This document shows positions 32,042 to 43,402 of a DNA stretch of 64,000 bases, piece after piece (positions within the stretch are counted from its first letter, which is position 1; the number at the start of each line of letters is the position of its first letter). Source of the DNA: Macrosoma leucophasiata (taxonomy: Eukaryota > Arthropoda > Insecta > Lepidoptera > Hedylidae); contig JAWQUS010000008.1 of assembly GCA_036365455.1 (NCBI GenBank), positions 11,639,501 to 11,703,500 on the forward strand, written 5' to 3'. Both the position numbers and the translations under genes were made by a program. The notes beneath the pieces were generated by a model. The model ran no database searches. It was given only the letters and a program-made list of their open reading frames with translations, and had not been told where the DNA came from.

Positions 32042-34345
32042 CGACTCCCTCTATACCATGATGAAATACATCCGCAAAAAGCTAGACGCAAAAAAGCTTA
32101 TTACTTTAGTATCAGCCTTCGATAACGCATGGTGGCCGGCCATAAAGGTCAGACTGGCTGAGGAAAGGTGTCCGGTCAACATCAGGAGGCTGCTCGGCAG
32201 CTACCTTGACTGCAGAACCGTCACAGTTAGATACTCCGGGGTGGAACACTCCAAAGGCACCAATAAAGGCTGCGTCCAGGGATCCATTGGTGGCCCTATC
32301 CTATGGAACCTCCTCCTAGATCCTCTGCTCAAGGAATTGGAGCGTGACGACGTTTACTGCCAAGCCTTTGCAGACGACGTCGTGCTTGTCTTTGACGGAA
32401 ACACCGGATTAGAGGTACAAAGACAGGCCAATGCCACACTCGCGCGTTCGGCAGTGGGGTGTCAGAAACAAACATTCGCACCGCATAAAACCTGCGCAAT
32501 GGTCATCACGAAGAAATTGAAATACGACGCCCCACTGCTGAGGATGGGCGGGGTCGACATTGGCATGTCTCGTAAAATAAAGATTTTAGGTCTGACAATA
32601 GACGACAGACTGTCATTTAATGGCCACGTCGAAAACATCTGCAAGAGGGCGCTGGACGTTTACAAGATGCTTTCCAAGGCCGCAAAGGCGAGTTGGAGTC
32701 TCCATCCAGACATTATACGTATTATTTACATAGCTGCGGTGGATCATCATCACTTACGCCGCTAGCGCCTGGGCACCAGCTACTAAGAAGATCGGCATTG
32801 GAAAGCTCTTGAATTCAGTCCAGCGAGGCTTCGCTCAAAAGCTTTGCAAATCATACCGCACGGTTTCCTTAAATTCAGCGTTGATACTGGCCGGGATACT
32901 ACCTCTCGACCTTAGAATACAAGAGGCAGCTGCCCTGTATGAGGTAAAGAGAGGGTCGTTCCGGTCAGTGATAGGAGACAGGGAACCTGAGCGTGCGGTG
33001 AGATTTGCAGAAGCTCCTCACCCTGCGCTGCATATGGACTTGGGATTTGTGAAACTGGTAGACCAACAACTCGTTGATTCTCACAGTACGCAGGCAGTAC
33101 GGATCTGCACCGATGGGAGCAAAATTACTGCAGGGTCGGAGCAGCACTGTCACTATGGAACAGTGCAGCTGAAACCAAAGCCGTCAAACTTTGCCTCTCA
33201 TCGTACTGCACGGTCTACCAGGCCGAATTACTGGCAATATGCAGAGCAACGAGCGAAGTCCTAAAGAGTAAAGAGGTGAGCTTTGGAATTTACAGTGACT
33301 CGCGGGCAGTAGAGACTGTCACTAACCAAAGCTCACTTCACCCTCTTGCAGAGCAAACAAGGAGTAACCTAAAGGCAACCTTGACTCAGGGCAAGGTTGT
33401 TTCCTTGTTCTGGGTCAAGACACACGCGGGGCTCCTCGGAAACGAGCGTGCAGACCAATTGGCTAAGGAAGCTGCTCAGAACAGCAAGAAAAAACCAGAT
33501 TACGACCCGTGTCCGGCATCATTCGCCAAGCGACGAATACGTGAAGAGTCGCATGACGAATGGAACCATAGATACCGGTCCGGGGAAACGGCCTCAGTTA
33601 CAAAGCTGTTCCTTCCCGATGCCAGATGCGCGTACAGGTTGGTGAGACAACTTAAACCAACGGGCATATTAACACAGATACTAACAAGACATGGCGGGTT
33701 CTCTGAATACCTAAATCGCTTCGAGTGTAAGGAGAGCCCGTATGTATCTGTGACGCAGGAGTCGTCGAAACAGTCCCGCATGTCCTCCTGGACTGTCCGG
33801 TGTTTTGCAGCGACAGGCACGACCTAGAATTAATAATAGAAGAGCAACTTAATCGTAGCAATATGTCCTTATTAATAGCAAGTAAGAAATTCCAAAAAGT
33901 ATTCTTAAGATTAGTAGTAAGGTAATAAATAGAAATAAAACAGATAGATAAGCATATGCTATTACACAATATATAAGTATAGATTATATAACAATAGCAT
34001 AGTTTAGCATTTAGTAAATAATATAAAGCATTATTAGTATAATATAATTAAGAATATAAACTAAAAGTATTAAGTAGACTACATAGATAAAATGATCAGT
34101 AAGTTAAATATAGAACAGCATAGGTGTAAGTTTAACCGTAAGTTAATGTAAACGTCGCACGTCATACTTCGTTAAGTTATAGTTATAAGAATAGAATAAA
34201 CATAAAGTTAAGAAATAATTAATATGATAAATCTAATAGTACGCCTATCATTAGGAAATAGACAATAAATCAAATAGCAAAATAAATAAATATGTAAAAA
34301 AGGTCTCTATTAACGTGAGAGGAAGACGTATAATTAAAAAAAATG
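32042..34345 (+). mobile_element. R1/I-group LINE with RNase H, 5'-truncated
   Basis: Contains the end of a reverse transcriptase, a connection region, an RNase H domain and a C-terminal cysteine knuckle, followed by an AT-rich 3' UTR that finishes in attaaaaaaaa near 34345. The APE endonuclease and the front of the reverse transcriptase are lost. The wording of the palm motifs fits R1-like elements, and the RNase H domain is more usual for I and LOA relatives. Confidence 0.87.
32058..33924 (+). pseudogene. Reverse transcriptase, RNase H and zinc knuckle, three frameshifts
   Basis: Frame one (to about 32740) has GCVQGSIGGPILWNLLLDPL and QAFADDVVLV with the catalytic FADD at 32367-32378, then ILGLTIDDRLSF. 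A deletion near 32740 shifts to the frame that carries NSVQRGFAQK and ICTDGSK, the first RNase H aspartate. A second deletion near 33135 shifts into FGIYSDSRAVETVTN and WVKTHAGLLGNERADQLAKE, the later RNase H acidic and histidine residues. A third at about 33738 is needed to read CICD...HVLLDC, the CCHC-type knuckle, down to TAA at 33922-33924. Three small indels are the only major damage found. Confidence 0.87.
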
Positions 34346-35840
34346 TGTTGTATTGTTTTTCGCAATATTCTTACATTTCATAATTATTTTTTGTCTTTAT
34401 CTCTTTTTTAAAACCTAGGTAATGGTTTATCCGTTTCCTCTGATTCCAATGCATGTAAACAATGGATTATACCTATACACGTAATTATAGAAAATGGATC
34501 CGTCTTTTATATTATGTAGGTATACAAACAATTCTGTTTAGGATTCTTATCGTAAAACTCACTCGATTTCAGTATGTAATATTATAATATTAGTGACGGT
34601 ACTTTAAAATAATTACGCGTCATATTTTGGACCTTATGTCTTTGAGTTACAAGATAAAAGGAGACCGTCAATCAGCCAAGATATAATTGTCCCCGTATAA
34701 CGAGATGAAAGCAATGGAGACTATATTCGGCTACAGAAGCATTATGGGACACACAGATGCCCAGTGTGTCGAACATGAAATAAAAATCTTAATGCCAGTG
34801 ATGTTTCACTACATATGCAAAAAATTACAATAGGCATTTTTTTACATTTCTTTGTGTAGAAATACAAAAAAATATCCAATACACCTAATTATATTTTGTT
34901 ACAACATTTTTCAGTAACGGTGATCAATAGAGTATTCACCAATCTACCAATTATTATTATTAGAAATTTATAGAGTTGGTATGGGCAGGCAGCTTAAGCC
35001 TCAAGAGTGATCACGTAAATTGAAACCATAGTTTTTGGGGTTTTGTACCTACCTTCTTTCAATGATAAAAAGAAAACGTAATCACTGCTGTATTTTTTTC
35101 GACCTGTCAAAGGCTACTTGCTTCAAAACTAGGTATTTAAAAGCTTTTTGCTCAAAATAGAACATTAATTAATTAATTTAAAACTAGTGTGATTTTAAAA
35201 TAGAAGAGAGAAAAAAACTGTACGTAGCAAGTGACCGACAGGCTACAGTATTACTTACAATCAAAAAGCTGCGGGAGCCGCCAAAAGTGAAATCTTGAAT
35301 ATTAACGTTGTGTATTTTTGAGTTGAGTAGTTGATGAAGATCTCCTAAGCGAAAAAAAACATCTAAACGATAAATTAAATAGACATTGTACTAAATATAT
35401 TAAAAAACCTTAATAAATCTACACTGTACTAGATTAGAAGTCTATTTTCAATAAATCTAAGAAAAATCAGTTCACGCAGTATTCCGTCCGTGTCGGCCAT
35501 GTGTATATGTTCTAATTATTATAAATCTGTCGACGACACTACGCCGGGACATTGTGTAGTTTTATTTGTATGAAGCGAGTAAATTCACACGAACAAGTGT
35601 TAGGGATGTTAATTACGTGTTCTGGCATTATATCGAGCTTAAAACGTTAGCTTGTTTACATTCCCTTTATTCCAAATATCATATTACTATTGATTCCGCT
35701 TCAATTTTTTTGAATGATGCCATAAAAAAAGATTTTCTTGAGCTAGTGGGAGAATTTGCCTATATATTTTCGATGTAGAATATTTAGTTTAAGGTGTGAT
35801 TCTGAATTCCGCTGCACGCAAAAGTGCAAGTAAGTGATTA
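34346..35840. other. AT-rich unassigned DNA
   Basis: Holds a decayed scrap of a retroposon tail near 34990-35060 (cttaagcctcaagagtgatc). A 60-bp repeat at 35265-35335 (gcgggagccgccaaaagtga, ttgaatattaacgttgtgta) recurs at 51935-52000. No gene was recognised. Confidence 0.5.
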
Positions 35841-36150
35841 TCCATACATCCATACAAATAAATAAAATTGGTGTGTCTGTTTGTAATATAAAAATAACCG
35901 CTTTTGAAAAAATACATATGCATGTAAACACGGTACATATACCAAAACATTTTTTTTTACAATTGTTGTCTGTCTGTCTGTTTGTTCCCGCTAATCTCGG
36001 GAACGGCTGGAACGATTTTGACGGGGCTTTCACTGGCTTTCAGATAGCTTATGTAATAAGGAGTAACTTAGGCTACTTTCATACTAGCTGCGCCCAGGAC
36101 CTCGTCTGGGTAGGTACTGAACAATTATAAAAAGTCGCGGGCACAGCTAG
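35841..36150 (+). mobile_element. Helitron, third family
   Basis: Starts TCCATACATCC after A and ends gtcgcgggcacagctag before T. The core is gctaatctcgggaacggctg then gaacgattttgacgggg, preceded by a (tgtc)n run at 35968-35984. It is 310 bp with no coding capacity. Its 5' sequence differs from the families at 202-460 and 20996-21175. Confidence 0.78.
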
Positions 36151-36604
36151 TAGGTAATTAATGTAGGTATACTTATGGAGTAAATATATGAACATGAACA
36201 CCAGTAGTGTTGCGGCGGCAGCACTGCTGCGTGAAGTGGTGTTCGGAATTACACCTGAAACAAATATATCCTGTATTTAAAGTATAAGTATAGTTGGACA
36301 TCTTCCAACCTGGGTTTAAACTAGTGGTCTGTTACCAATATACACTATTGAGAGTCATTCCATATCATAGAGTTTCAAAATTCACTCGCTTCCGCTTACA
36401 AATATAATGAGTTGTTCCTCGGGATTTCAATTATTTAAAATAGTAAAGCCCTAATGAAAACGAATTTTGTTAAAATTCCATTTACGGAAAACAAGTAGCT
36501 TGCATCTTGAAAGTCATCCGGTTGGATGCGTTGATAATTAAAAAAAACACAGTGCACATTGCATAAATGCTACTCAATTTATTTCATATACCTATTATGT
36601 TACC
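36151..36604. other. Unassigned DNA
   Basis: No gene was recognised. A GC-rich patch near 36205-36240 has the small palindrome gcagcactgctgc. Confidence 0.5.
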
Positions 36605-37315
36605 CAACGAGTGGGCCTTAAAATGAACATGGACAAGACGAAGATCATGTCAAATGTCCACGTTACACCCACTCCTGTTATGGTCGAGGGTACTACACTC
36701 GAAGTTGTTGACGATTATGTATACCTGGGACAAACTGTCCAGTTAGGTCGGTCCAACTTCGAAAAAGATGTCAATCGCCGAATCCAACTCGGTTGGGCAG
36801 CGTTCGGGAAGCTACGATACATCTTCTCGTCCGACTTACCGCAGTGTCTCAAAAAAAAGGTCTTTGACCAGTGTGTGTTGCCAGTGATGATTTATGGGAC
36901 AGAAACGTGGTCGCTCACTATGGGCCTCATAAGAAGGCTCAAGGTCACTCAGAGAGCAATGGAGAGAGCTATGCTCGGAGTTTCTCTGCGAGATCGAATC
37001 AGAAATGAGGAGATCCGCATGAGAACTAAAGTTACCGACATAGCTCACCGATTAGCGAGACTCAAGTGGCAGTGGGCAGGGCACATAGCTCGAAGAACTG
37101 ATGGCCGTTGGGGCAGAGCAGTTCTCGAGTGGCGACCGCGTACCGGAAAGCGAAGCGTAGGCAGGCCCCCCACAATATGGACCGACGATCTGGTGAAGGT
37201 CGCGGGCAATCGCTGGATGAGAGCGGCCCAGGACCGTTCGTTGTGGCACTCTTTGGGGTAGGCCTTTGTTCAGCAGTGGACGTTTGACTATTGGCTGAAA
37301 TGATGATGATGATGA
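36605..37315 (+). mobile_element. RTE-clade LINE, 5'-truncated 3' end
   Basis: A second copy of the RTE family at 6106-6938, truncated further, just downstream of the FADD motif. It ends with a (tga)n tail at 37300-37314. Confidence 0.9.
36611..37261 (+). pseudogene. RTE reverse transcriptase C-terminal part
   Basis: Encodes GLKMNMDKTK, VVDDYVYLGQTVQLGRSNFE, YGTETWSLT, RLKWQWAGHIARRTDGRWGR and GRPPTIWTDDLV. The frame stays open for 216 codons and ends at a TAG at 37259-37261. That TAG replaces the Glu codon found in the other copy (LGEAYVQQW there). Beyond it the same frame continues AFVQQWT up to TGA about 40 bases later, so this is a premature stop. The catalytic part of the RT is missing. 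Confidence 0.88.
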
Positions 37316-37904
37316 AAATGTTACTGATGAAAGGTCATCAGGACCATGATGATATTTAGCTGCTCCTTGTTCTAGTCCAACACGAAAAGATTAAGATAAG
37401 GTAGTTGGCGGCACTTTTTCTAAATATTTCAACAGTATGTCGAGTTTTGTTTTTTGGGATTAAATATTTAATACGTTACTTTAATTTTTTTTTCGTAATT
37501 TTTTAAATCAATTTTTTTGTATTTTTTTTATTTTTCGTGCAAGATTCTTGGACCCTTATTTTATAAACTTTACTAAAATTATATAGCAAAAGTTTGATAA
37601 AATTAATGAATAGCGGGCAACGAAGTACAGGAGATTCATAATAAGGCAGTTCTTTAATATTTATTATTTGAGCCGAGCGTCACTCGTCGTTCGGGCGACC
37701 ATTAGGGATGGTTAAGTGTTCACAATCACGCCCCCACGTGCTTCGTCATACGTACCACCGTGTCATAGACGACGTTGAAGGGTAGTTATTTATATAAACA
37801 ATACATTTTTCATCTACTGGGGCCACGAGTTGAAAACGTACAAGTATCTATGTAGAGAAAGTTGAAAAAAGACGAACTCTATGATTTGCAAGGACTTTTC
37901 AATG
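37316..37904. other. Unassigned DNA
   Basis: Nothing was recognised. Confidence 0.5.
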
Positions 37905-38430
37905 GAATGATGGTGGCAAACAAGTGTGTTCATATGGATGGCAAGATGTGATGACCGCAGCCTTTTAACTAAAAAACCCGGAGGACAAAAAGCAGATGCT
38001 ATGCCCCTGTGTCGGAAGTTGTTTTATCTGTGACAGTTATTATCGGTCTATTGGTATCCCATCATAGAAATCTAAATAACAAGACAATTTTCGCAATAAC
38101 ACATGCGAGTAAACTTTAGAAATTAAAGAAAAAGGGAAAGAAAAATTTGACTTCGGGCAGGAATTGAACCTGCGACCTCAGGATAACCAGTCCAGCCGCT
38201 TTACCACTAGGCTACAGTCATCACTTACTTCGGTAGCTTAGTGGTAAAGCGGCTGGACTGGTTATCCTGAGGTCGCAGGTTCAATTCCTGCCCGAATTCA
38301 AATTTTTCTTTCCATTGTTTCTTAATTTTCTAACAAGACAATGTTATTTAAATTTCTATGATTGCCATCTAACCGGAACACACTACTACTGCTGAATACT
38401 ACTACTATTTCGCGGCAGATAGTTGAGGTG
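37905..38430 (-). repeat. CR1/SINE-like retroposon tail, minus, split by a fold-back element
   Basis: The 3' part of a reverse copy lies at 37905-38060 (gtggcaaacaagtgtgttca, gtgatgaccgcagcctttta). The 5' part lies at 38363-38430 (gccatctaaccggaacacac, ctgctgaatact, tttcgcggcagatag). Joined across the 38061-38362 insertion they restore the normal order of the unit, so the tail was there before the fold-back element. Confidence 0.7.
38061..38362. mobile_element. Fold-back element with tRNA-like arms
   Basis: The outer 20 bp are inverted repeats (38061-38080, atcatagaaatctaaataac, and 38343-38362) with one mismatch. The central arms are 79 bp each (38135-38213 and 38235-38313) with about two mismatches and a 21-base loop. 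Each arm carries a tRNA-like unit: an A-box-like region around tagtggtaaagcgg and a B-box ggttcaattcc. On the right arm this unit is in plus orientation and on the left arm in minus. No clear target duplication was seen. Confidence 0.72.
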
Positions 38431-38624
38431 ATACCTAGAGTAAAATTGGGTAATACGCCTCACTTTTTTTTTAATTGAAATAAAGACAGATTTGTGATAT
38501 TTAATTAGGAACAATATTTGGTAATGTGCTAATATTATATCAAAAGTTGAGGTACAAAGGTCACTTAGTTTAAAAAATAAATTATCTACAGATGGGGCGT
38601 TTAAAAAGTACTTGTCAGCTAAAA
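38431..38624. other. Unassigned DNA
   Basis: Nothing was recognised. Confidence 0.4.
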
Positions 38625-38865
38625 TGCCCTAGTGTGAAAAACGTCCATACATTACAAAACTCATGCAACCCTGAGCAAACCGTGCATTTTAGTTTCGTAA
38701 TAGTTTTCGGTGTAAGATTTCTTCTTAGAGTTCGAGACGGAATGTTGAAGTTTCTTGAAACCTCATTTACTCCCATTTTTTACTTCTTGCACATTCCATT
38801 GCTTGTTCTAAATCTTCTGCACTCCAAGAAGCTCGGAGAGTTGTCCGTACATATTTGCGAGACAT
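38625..38865 (-). pseudogene. psq/pogo-type helix-turn-helix N-terminus, frameshifted
   Basis: On the minus strand, ATG at 38865-38863 opens a frame reading SRKYVRTTLRASWSAEDLEQ then AMECARSKK. A one-base loss near 38776 then gives a stop. In the next frame it continues GVNEVSRNFNIPSRTLRRNL and a short C-rich stretch. The pattern W..EDL..A......G.......F.IP..TL.RR is the psq-type helix-turn-helix that begins pogo/Tigger-type transposases and related proteins. No DDE domain follows. A splice-acceptor-like tataacctacag lies directly before the ATG. It is either a transposase relic or an exon of a derived gene; the frameshift favours a relic. Confidence 0.65.
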
Positions 38866-39289
38866 TGTCTGTAGGTTATAAAAGTAAAACAATTTTCACT
38901 TCAGTGTGTCCAAATACTGGGGCATTTTACAAAAGGAGTGGTAGAACATATTGTCAATTTAGAGTTTTAAAACGCTCCACTTTATTTAAAGTTCCAATTT
39001 CAAGGTTATAACGCAGAGTGTAATAAAACAATTAAGTTCATCTATGTGTACTTTCAAAAGTATAGGTCAATTTGACACAACAATAACAGCAATAAAAATA
39101 GTAAAAGATATTGGCAACTTACCCCAAATCGTTTCGACGCCGTAACACTAAATTTATCAATATTTTCTTATTGGACGAAGAAAATCACGCATGCATGGTA
39201 GACATGTTACCGAGCGTCAGAGTGATGATGATTATGCATAGCTTTGCTTGTGTGCTTAATAGATCAGTGAGGCTTTTAGTCAACTGGGG
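38866..39289. other. Unassigned DNA
   Basis: May include intronic or upstream sequence of the pogo-like relic. Nothing else was recognised. Confidence 0.4.
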
Positions 39290-39297
39290 CGTGTTAC

Positions 39298-40579
39298 TAG
39301 GGTTTCTGGTTTCTCGTCTCATTTTTTTCTCGAGTTTCGAGAATTCTCGACTCCAATTTCTCGAGTTGTCTCGACTCTCGAGTCTTTCGTAAAAAAATGT
39401 AAAAGAAACTGAAAATAATATCAAAAACCGATCAAGTCCGTGTTAGGCGACGCGCAGTGTAGGGTTCCATAGTTTTTAGGTTTGATTAATGTAATGAAAA
39501 AATATATACAAATATTTTCTACGAAGTTATTCAAAAATTTCGAGTATTACATTTGGTCGACTATTACTCGCAAACTTGTAAAGCCAACTTAGTTGTGATA
39601 ATTTTCCTATTAATTTCGCTATATGTAGCTACTATTGCCGTAACATTTGAATTTCTAACAACAATCATTTAGATGGTAGAGGGGGGGGACACTTGCCTAT
39701 AACGAAAAAAATACTTTAAAGCATAATAAGTCACGAACAGTTAACTAAATCCGAAAATGACGTTTGCACACCCCAAATATTTGTGAAAGACTTATCCAAC
39801 GATATCCCACACTATATAGAAAACTAAAGATAAAAAAAATATCTCGCGATATATGTAGGGGAAGTACCCTAAATATTTTTTTTTTTCATGTTTTTATTCT
39901 ACCACTTTGTCGGCGTGATTAAGGTGTATACTTGTGCCAAATTTCAAATCTCTAGTTCCAATACTTTTTGCGCTAAACACAGACAGACAGACAGACGGAC
40001 ATGGCGAAACTATAAAGATTCCTTGTTTACTACGGAACCCAAAAAACAACTAAAAATCGGAATTATTTTATTGTACTTAACTACCTACGTTTCACTACAA
40101 GGAAAAATCTAAAATTAATCAGCTGTTGAAACAGAAGACATGGTAGTCAAAATCACTGCCACAAATATTATAATAATATAATTAAAATATTTGTATTTTT
40201 TATTTTATTGTTTTTAATTTTACGTATCGTGCACTGCAAAGCATACAATCAGGTAAAAACTAATTAACATTAAATTTTTTAGGAAATCAATAAATAAACT
40301 TAAACTTATTCATGAATTAACCACAAAACATTTACTTACACTAATTTTATTTAGCGGTCTGAGCGGGAGTCTGACTAAATGGTATGATGTATGTGAATTT
40401 GTAGTGCGCGGGTCACGTTTTCATTGGTAAATGCGGCAAAATGGCGGCCTGACGTTAGCCCATATTTCGTGTTAGCTGGAACTCGAGAGTCTCGAGAGTC
40501 GGCTATTTATTTCTCGTCTCGAATGAAGGCGAAACTCTCGAGTTGTCTCGAGTTCGAGAAGTCTCGAGCTGAAACCCTA
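39298..40579. mobile_element. hAT-like non-autonomous transposon with 8-bp target duplication
   Basis: The 8-mer cgtgttac flanks both sides exactly (39290-39297 and 40580-40587). The ends are inverted repeats: tagggtttctgg on the left, and gctgaaaccc then ta on the right (TAGGGTTTC shared). An 8-bp duplication with a YARGG-type end is typical of hAT. Both subterminal regions are packed with ctcgag motifs (39320-39380 and 40480-40570), as expected for transposase-binding repeats. No transposase is encoded. An unrelated interspersed repeat occupies 39425-40036. Confidence 0.78.
39425..40036. repeat. cggaaccc-bounded interspersed repeat nested in the hAT-like element
   Basis: Runs from cgacgcgcagtgtagggttc and catag to gtttactacggaaccc, with a (caga)n run and ggacatggcgaaactataaa just before the right end. 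The outer gggttccatagt and actacggaaccc are near-inverted. A fragment of the same repeat is at 15299-15358 and a decayed one at 50960-51048. It is common in Lepidoptera; class uncertain. Confidence 0.6.
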
Positions 40580-40587
40580 CGTGTTAC

Positions 40588-41400
40588 CTAGTTTTACCCT
40601 ACAACTATAATGGAAGATTTCCAGTGCTACGAGTACCTGTATTAACTGTCGAATACTGTTAACGGGTTTATGTTATACGGAATAACAGGTGTATATGAGC
40701 ATATGAGCGAGCTTCGAAAAGGCCACAGCATTAACATGGTGGGTCAAGGACGCGTCAGATAATCTGAAAGAGTGCAAAATGTGCCCAAACAAAATTCCTA
40801 TCCAATATTCATACGATTTGGAAGTGAAATAGATCGTAAAGACCCTGTGAATTTTAAAGGGCTGCATTCCGGGCGCATCCCTATATACAAACCTTAGAAT
40901 TGGTGGAAGTACCCAATAGGGTGCATATCTTACTTAATCTGACGCTATCGAGTAAACTCAAAAATAGCATATCTTTACTTTTATACCGTTCAGTAATAAT
41001 AACGACTAAACAATGAACCAAATACCTAATTCGGTAGGTAATCCATGTACGTAATGCTTTGGGCGAATAAATGTTGACATGGAATGAATGTTAAAATTAA
41101 ATTGAAGCAAACATTTTTATTGTTACGTCCGTTCGGTACAACGTCCATTTATAATATGTTGTTACGAGGAAGTTACGCATATATAATTAAAAACCAGGCT
41201 TAATTTTTAAGTCGTCTTATTATCAACGGAAGTTTGATATGTTATCAAGTACAATGATCGCGTTGCACAATATTTTATATTCATACACAATATGAAATAT
41301 GCATTTCCTTATTACTTTAATAAAAAATACTAATTAATAAACTTATGTTGTGGTTAAGTTTTCTTTAAAATAAATACCTAATTGGTATATAAATACCTAT
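40588..41400. other. Unassigned DNA
   Basis: No gene or repeat was recognised. It resumes after the target duplication of the hAT-like element. Confidence 0.5.
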
Positions 41401-41663
41401 ACTGGTGGTAGAACTCCAGTGCCGGAGCTCGCGGGCGTAGGCACCACCGCATTACCTAATATACTTGCCGCTAAATGGTAGTGTTCAGCACTATCGTGTT
41501 CCGGTCAGGTAGTAATGTACGGCCCTGTAATTTCCGGCACAGAGGCATAACACCTGAGGCCTCAGGAGTGGTAACGTCTTTGTGTGGGTGTCTATAGGCT
41601 GCAGTCATCACTTAACATCAATGTGAACTGCATGATTGTATGCCACTACCATTACATAAAAAA
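41401..41663 (+). repeat. CR1/SINE-like retroposon tail
   Basis: Near-complete copy with gagctcgcgggcgtaggcac, gtgttcagcactatcgtgtt and tgccactaccattacataaa plus an A run. It lacks the gcatctgcattttgacctta block (a short internal deletion before gtctttgtgtgggtg). It is very similar to 23247-23536. Confidence 0.8.
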
Positions 41664-41883
41664 AATGGACATGGCATCGGGAAGTGATGACCTCAATAGT
41701 GGAGTACCTACAAAAAAGCGGGATGAGCAGCAACGTCGTGCGCTTAAACTACCACATCTGCGATGGTCAATCCGCATTCTAAGCATGGATATTATGGTTT
41801 ATTCTCTCCTAATGACGCACAACACTGTTGTGGAAAGGAGATTGGCGGAATTTGGCCCACGAACATACCGCGGACAGGAATGA
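41664..41883 (+). other. Unrecognised 72-codon open frame after a retroposon A-run
   Basis: ATG at about 41665 opens MDMASGSDDLNSGVPTKKRD and ends at TGA 41881-41883. AATAAA follows about 15 bases later. The less AT-rich composition and polar residues look more protein-like than neighbouring frames, but no domain was recognised and there is no other support. Confidence 0.25.
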
Positions 41884-42749
41884 AAGCTATATTAAAATAA
41901 ATATCTTCTTTTTTCAATAAACTTAAGATTGCGGGAGATCCGAAACCGATGGGTTATGAAGTCTAAAAAAAAGAAGTTCAACGATAAAAAATGTCCTTCC
42001 GCCATATTTAATAGGGATGCCAGTTATTGACAAAAAAAATATTACTTATAAATCGATTTGAATCGTAATCTCTGGCATCGATTCAGAGCAATACTTGAAA
42101 TCTTTGAAAAATCCTGCCTGTTGGACTTTTAATCGTAAATACACATATCATAGTTATGACGTTAAATAGTTTAGTTTAAATTCATTTTTAGTAACTTCAC
42201 GTCCATTTTTCAAAGAAATAAGTTTTACAAGAATCGATAAAAATCGAACTTTACCTGTAAACCATAAACACTTGTTCGATTAAATTGATTCGAAATTGGT
42301 ATCCCTAGTTCTTGACAGCTATGATTTTTGTTTTTGTTATTCGTTCTGCACTTGTGCTCCGTAAATACAGATAGCATTTTAGTTACATTTTAGTGTTCTT
42401 GTATTATATCTACGACCTGGCTTTTGTTTAAAGAAAAAGTGGGACCACGCTAATAGGGATATCAGTTCGAATAAGTATTCTCACTGTTCAAGCTTCTTGG
42501 AACATACATAGGTATCGTACCTACATGCCTATTATACCTATTACATACTTAACAACATAACCTCAAATATCTTTGGATTCCCGTCGATTATGGTTTTTTC
42601 TATTTATTCTTTGTAAATGGCATAATTTTAAGAGTATTTTAACAATATTACCATTCTGGTCCGCCAACCTTTCAGGTGGGCCGGACCTAGTATGGGCGTT
42701 TGCCGTCTCCTTTCGGGGAAAGCTTTTTTGGTCCAGCAGTGGACGTGGT
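41884..42749. other. AT-rich unassigned DNA
   Basis: No gene was recognised. 42660-42749 may include scraps of RTE-related sequence (ccagcagtggacgt at 42732). Confidence 0.45.
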
Positions 42750-43085
42750 GCCAATATTAACATACGGAACTGAACGTAAAAGCAATGAAAAGAGCTATGC
42801 TCGGCGTTTGGCTGCGGGATCGATTCAGAAATGAAGATGTCGAAATTTACCGACATAGTCCATCGAATAGGGAAGCTCAAGTGGCAGTGGGCAGTGCACG
42901 TAGCTCGAAGAACCGACAGTCATTGGGGTAGAAGAGTTCTCAAGTGGTGACCGCGTACGGGAAGACAATGCATAAGCAGGCCCTCGACTAGGTGGACCGA
43001 CGACCCGGTGAAGGGGGGCGAGTAATCGTTATCGAGTAAAGGCCGTGTCCGTTCGTTGTGGCAATATTCAGCCGAAATTATGATT
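42750..43085 (+). pseudogene. RTE LINE C-terminal relic
   Basis: Nucleotide similarity to 36605-37315 is clear: agagctatgctcggcgtttg, gggatcgattcagaaatgaa, ctcaagtggcagtgggcagt, and gtggaccgacgacc. Small deletions and stops break every frame. It ends near attatgattata in place of a regular (atg)n tail. This is the oldest-looking of the RTE copies. Confidence 0.75.
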
Positions 43086-43402
43086 ATATTTTATGAAATA
43101 CCTAATCTGTAAAAATAAAAATGAATCAACGAAATGTTTGTAAGCGCATAACTTCAAAAAGACTGCACCAGATTGTATAAATCTTTATTTTATGTGTTCG
43201 GTATGAAGCAATTAGTATAAATGCCTTACCTAATACCTAATCTATTGGTAGGTAATGTTTAGAGCTATCATTTATAGATCCCTATAATTTTTGGCGCAGG
43301 ACTTCATATTTACTCAGTAACAAGGTAAAGCTCAGAAGTGAGAAGCATTGCATTTGCAATAAAAAGTAAAGGTGGACCTGAAGAATATGTTCTTATGAGT
43401 AA
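43086..43402. other. Unassigned DNA
   Basis: Nothing was recognised. Confidence 0.4.

Noticed and set aside
38151..38300. Two tRNA genes in inverted orientation
   Set aside because: B-box and A-box-like regions are present but the acceptor stems do not pair properly. The arms are better read as SINE-type tRNA-like modules.
38592..39011. 139-codon plus-strand open frame
   Set aside because: It is antisense to the psq-type helix-turn-helix sequence and has no domain of its own.
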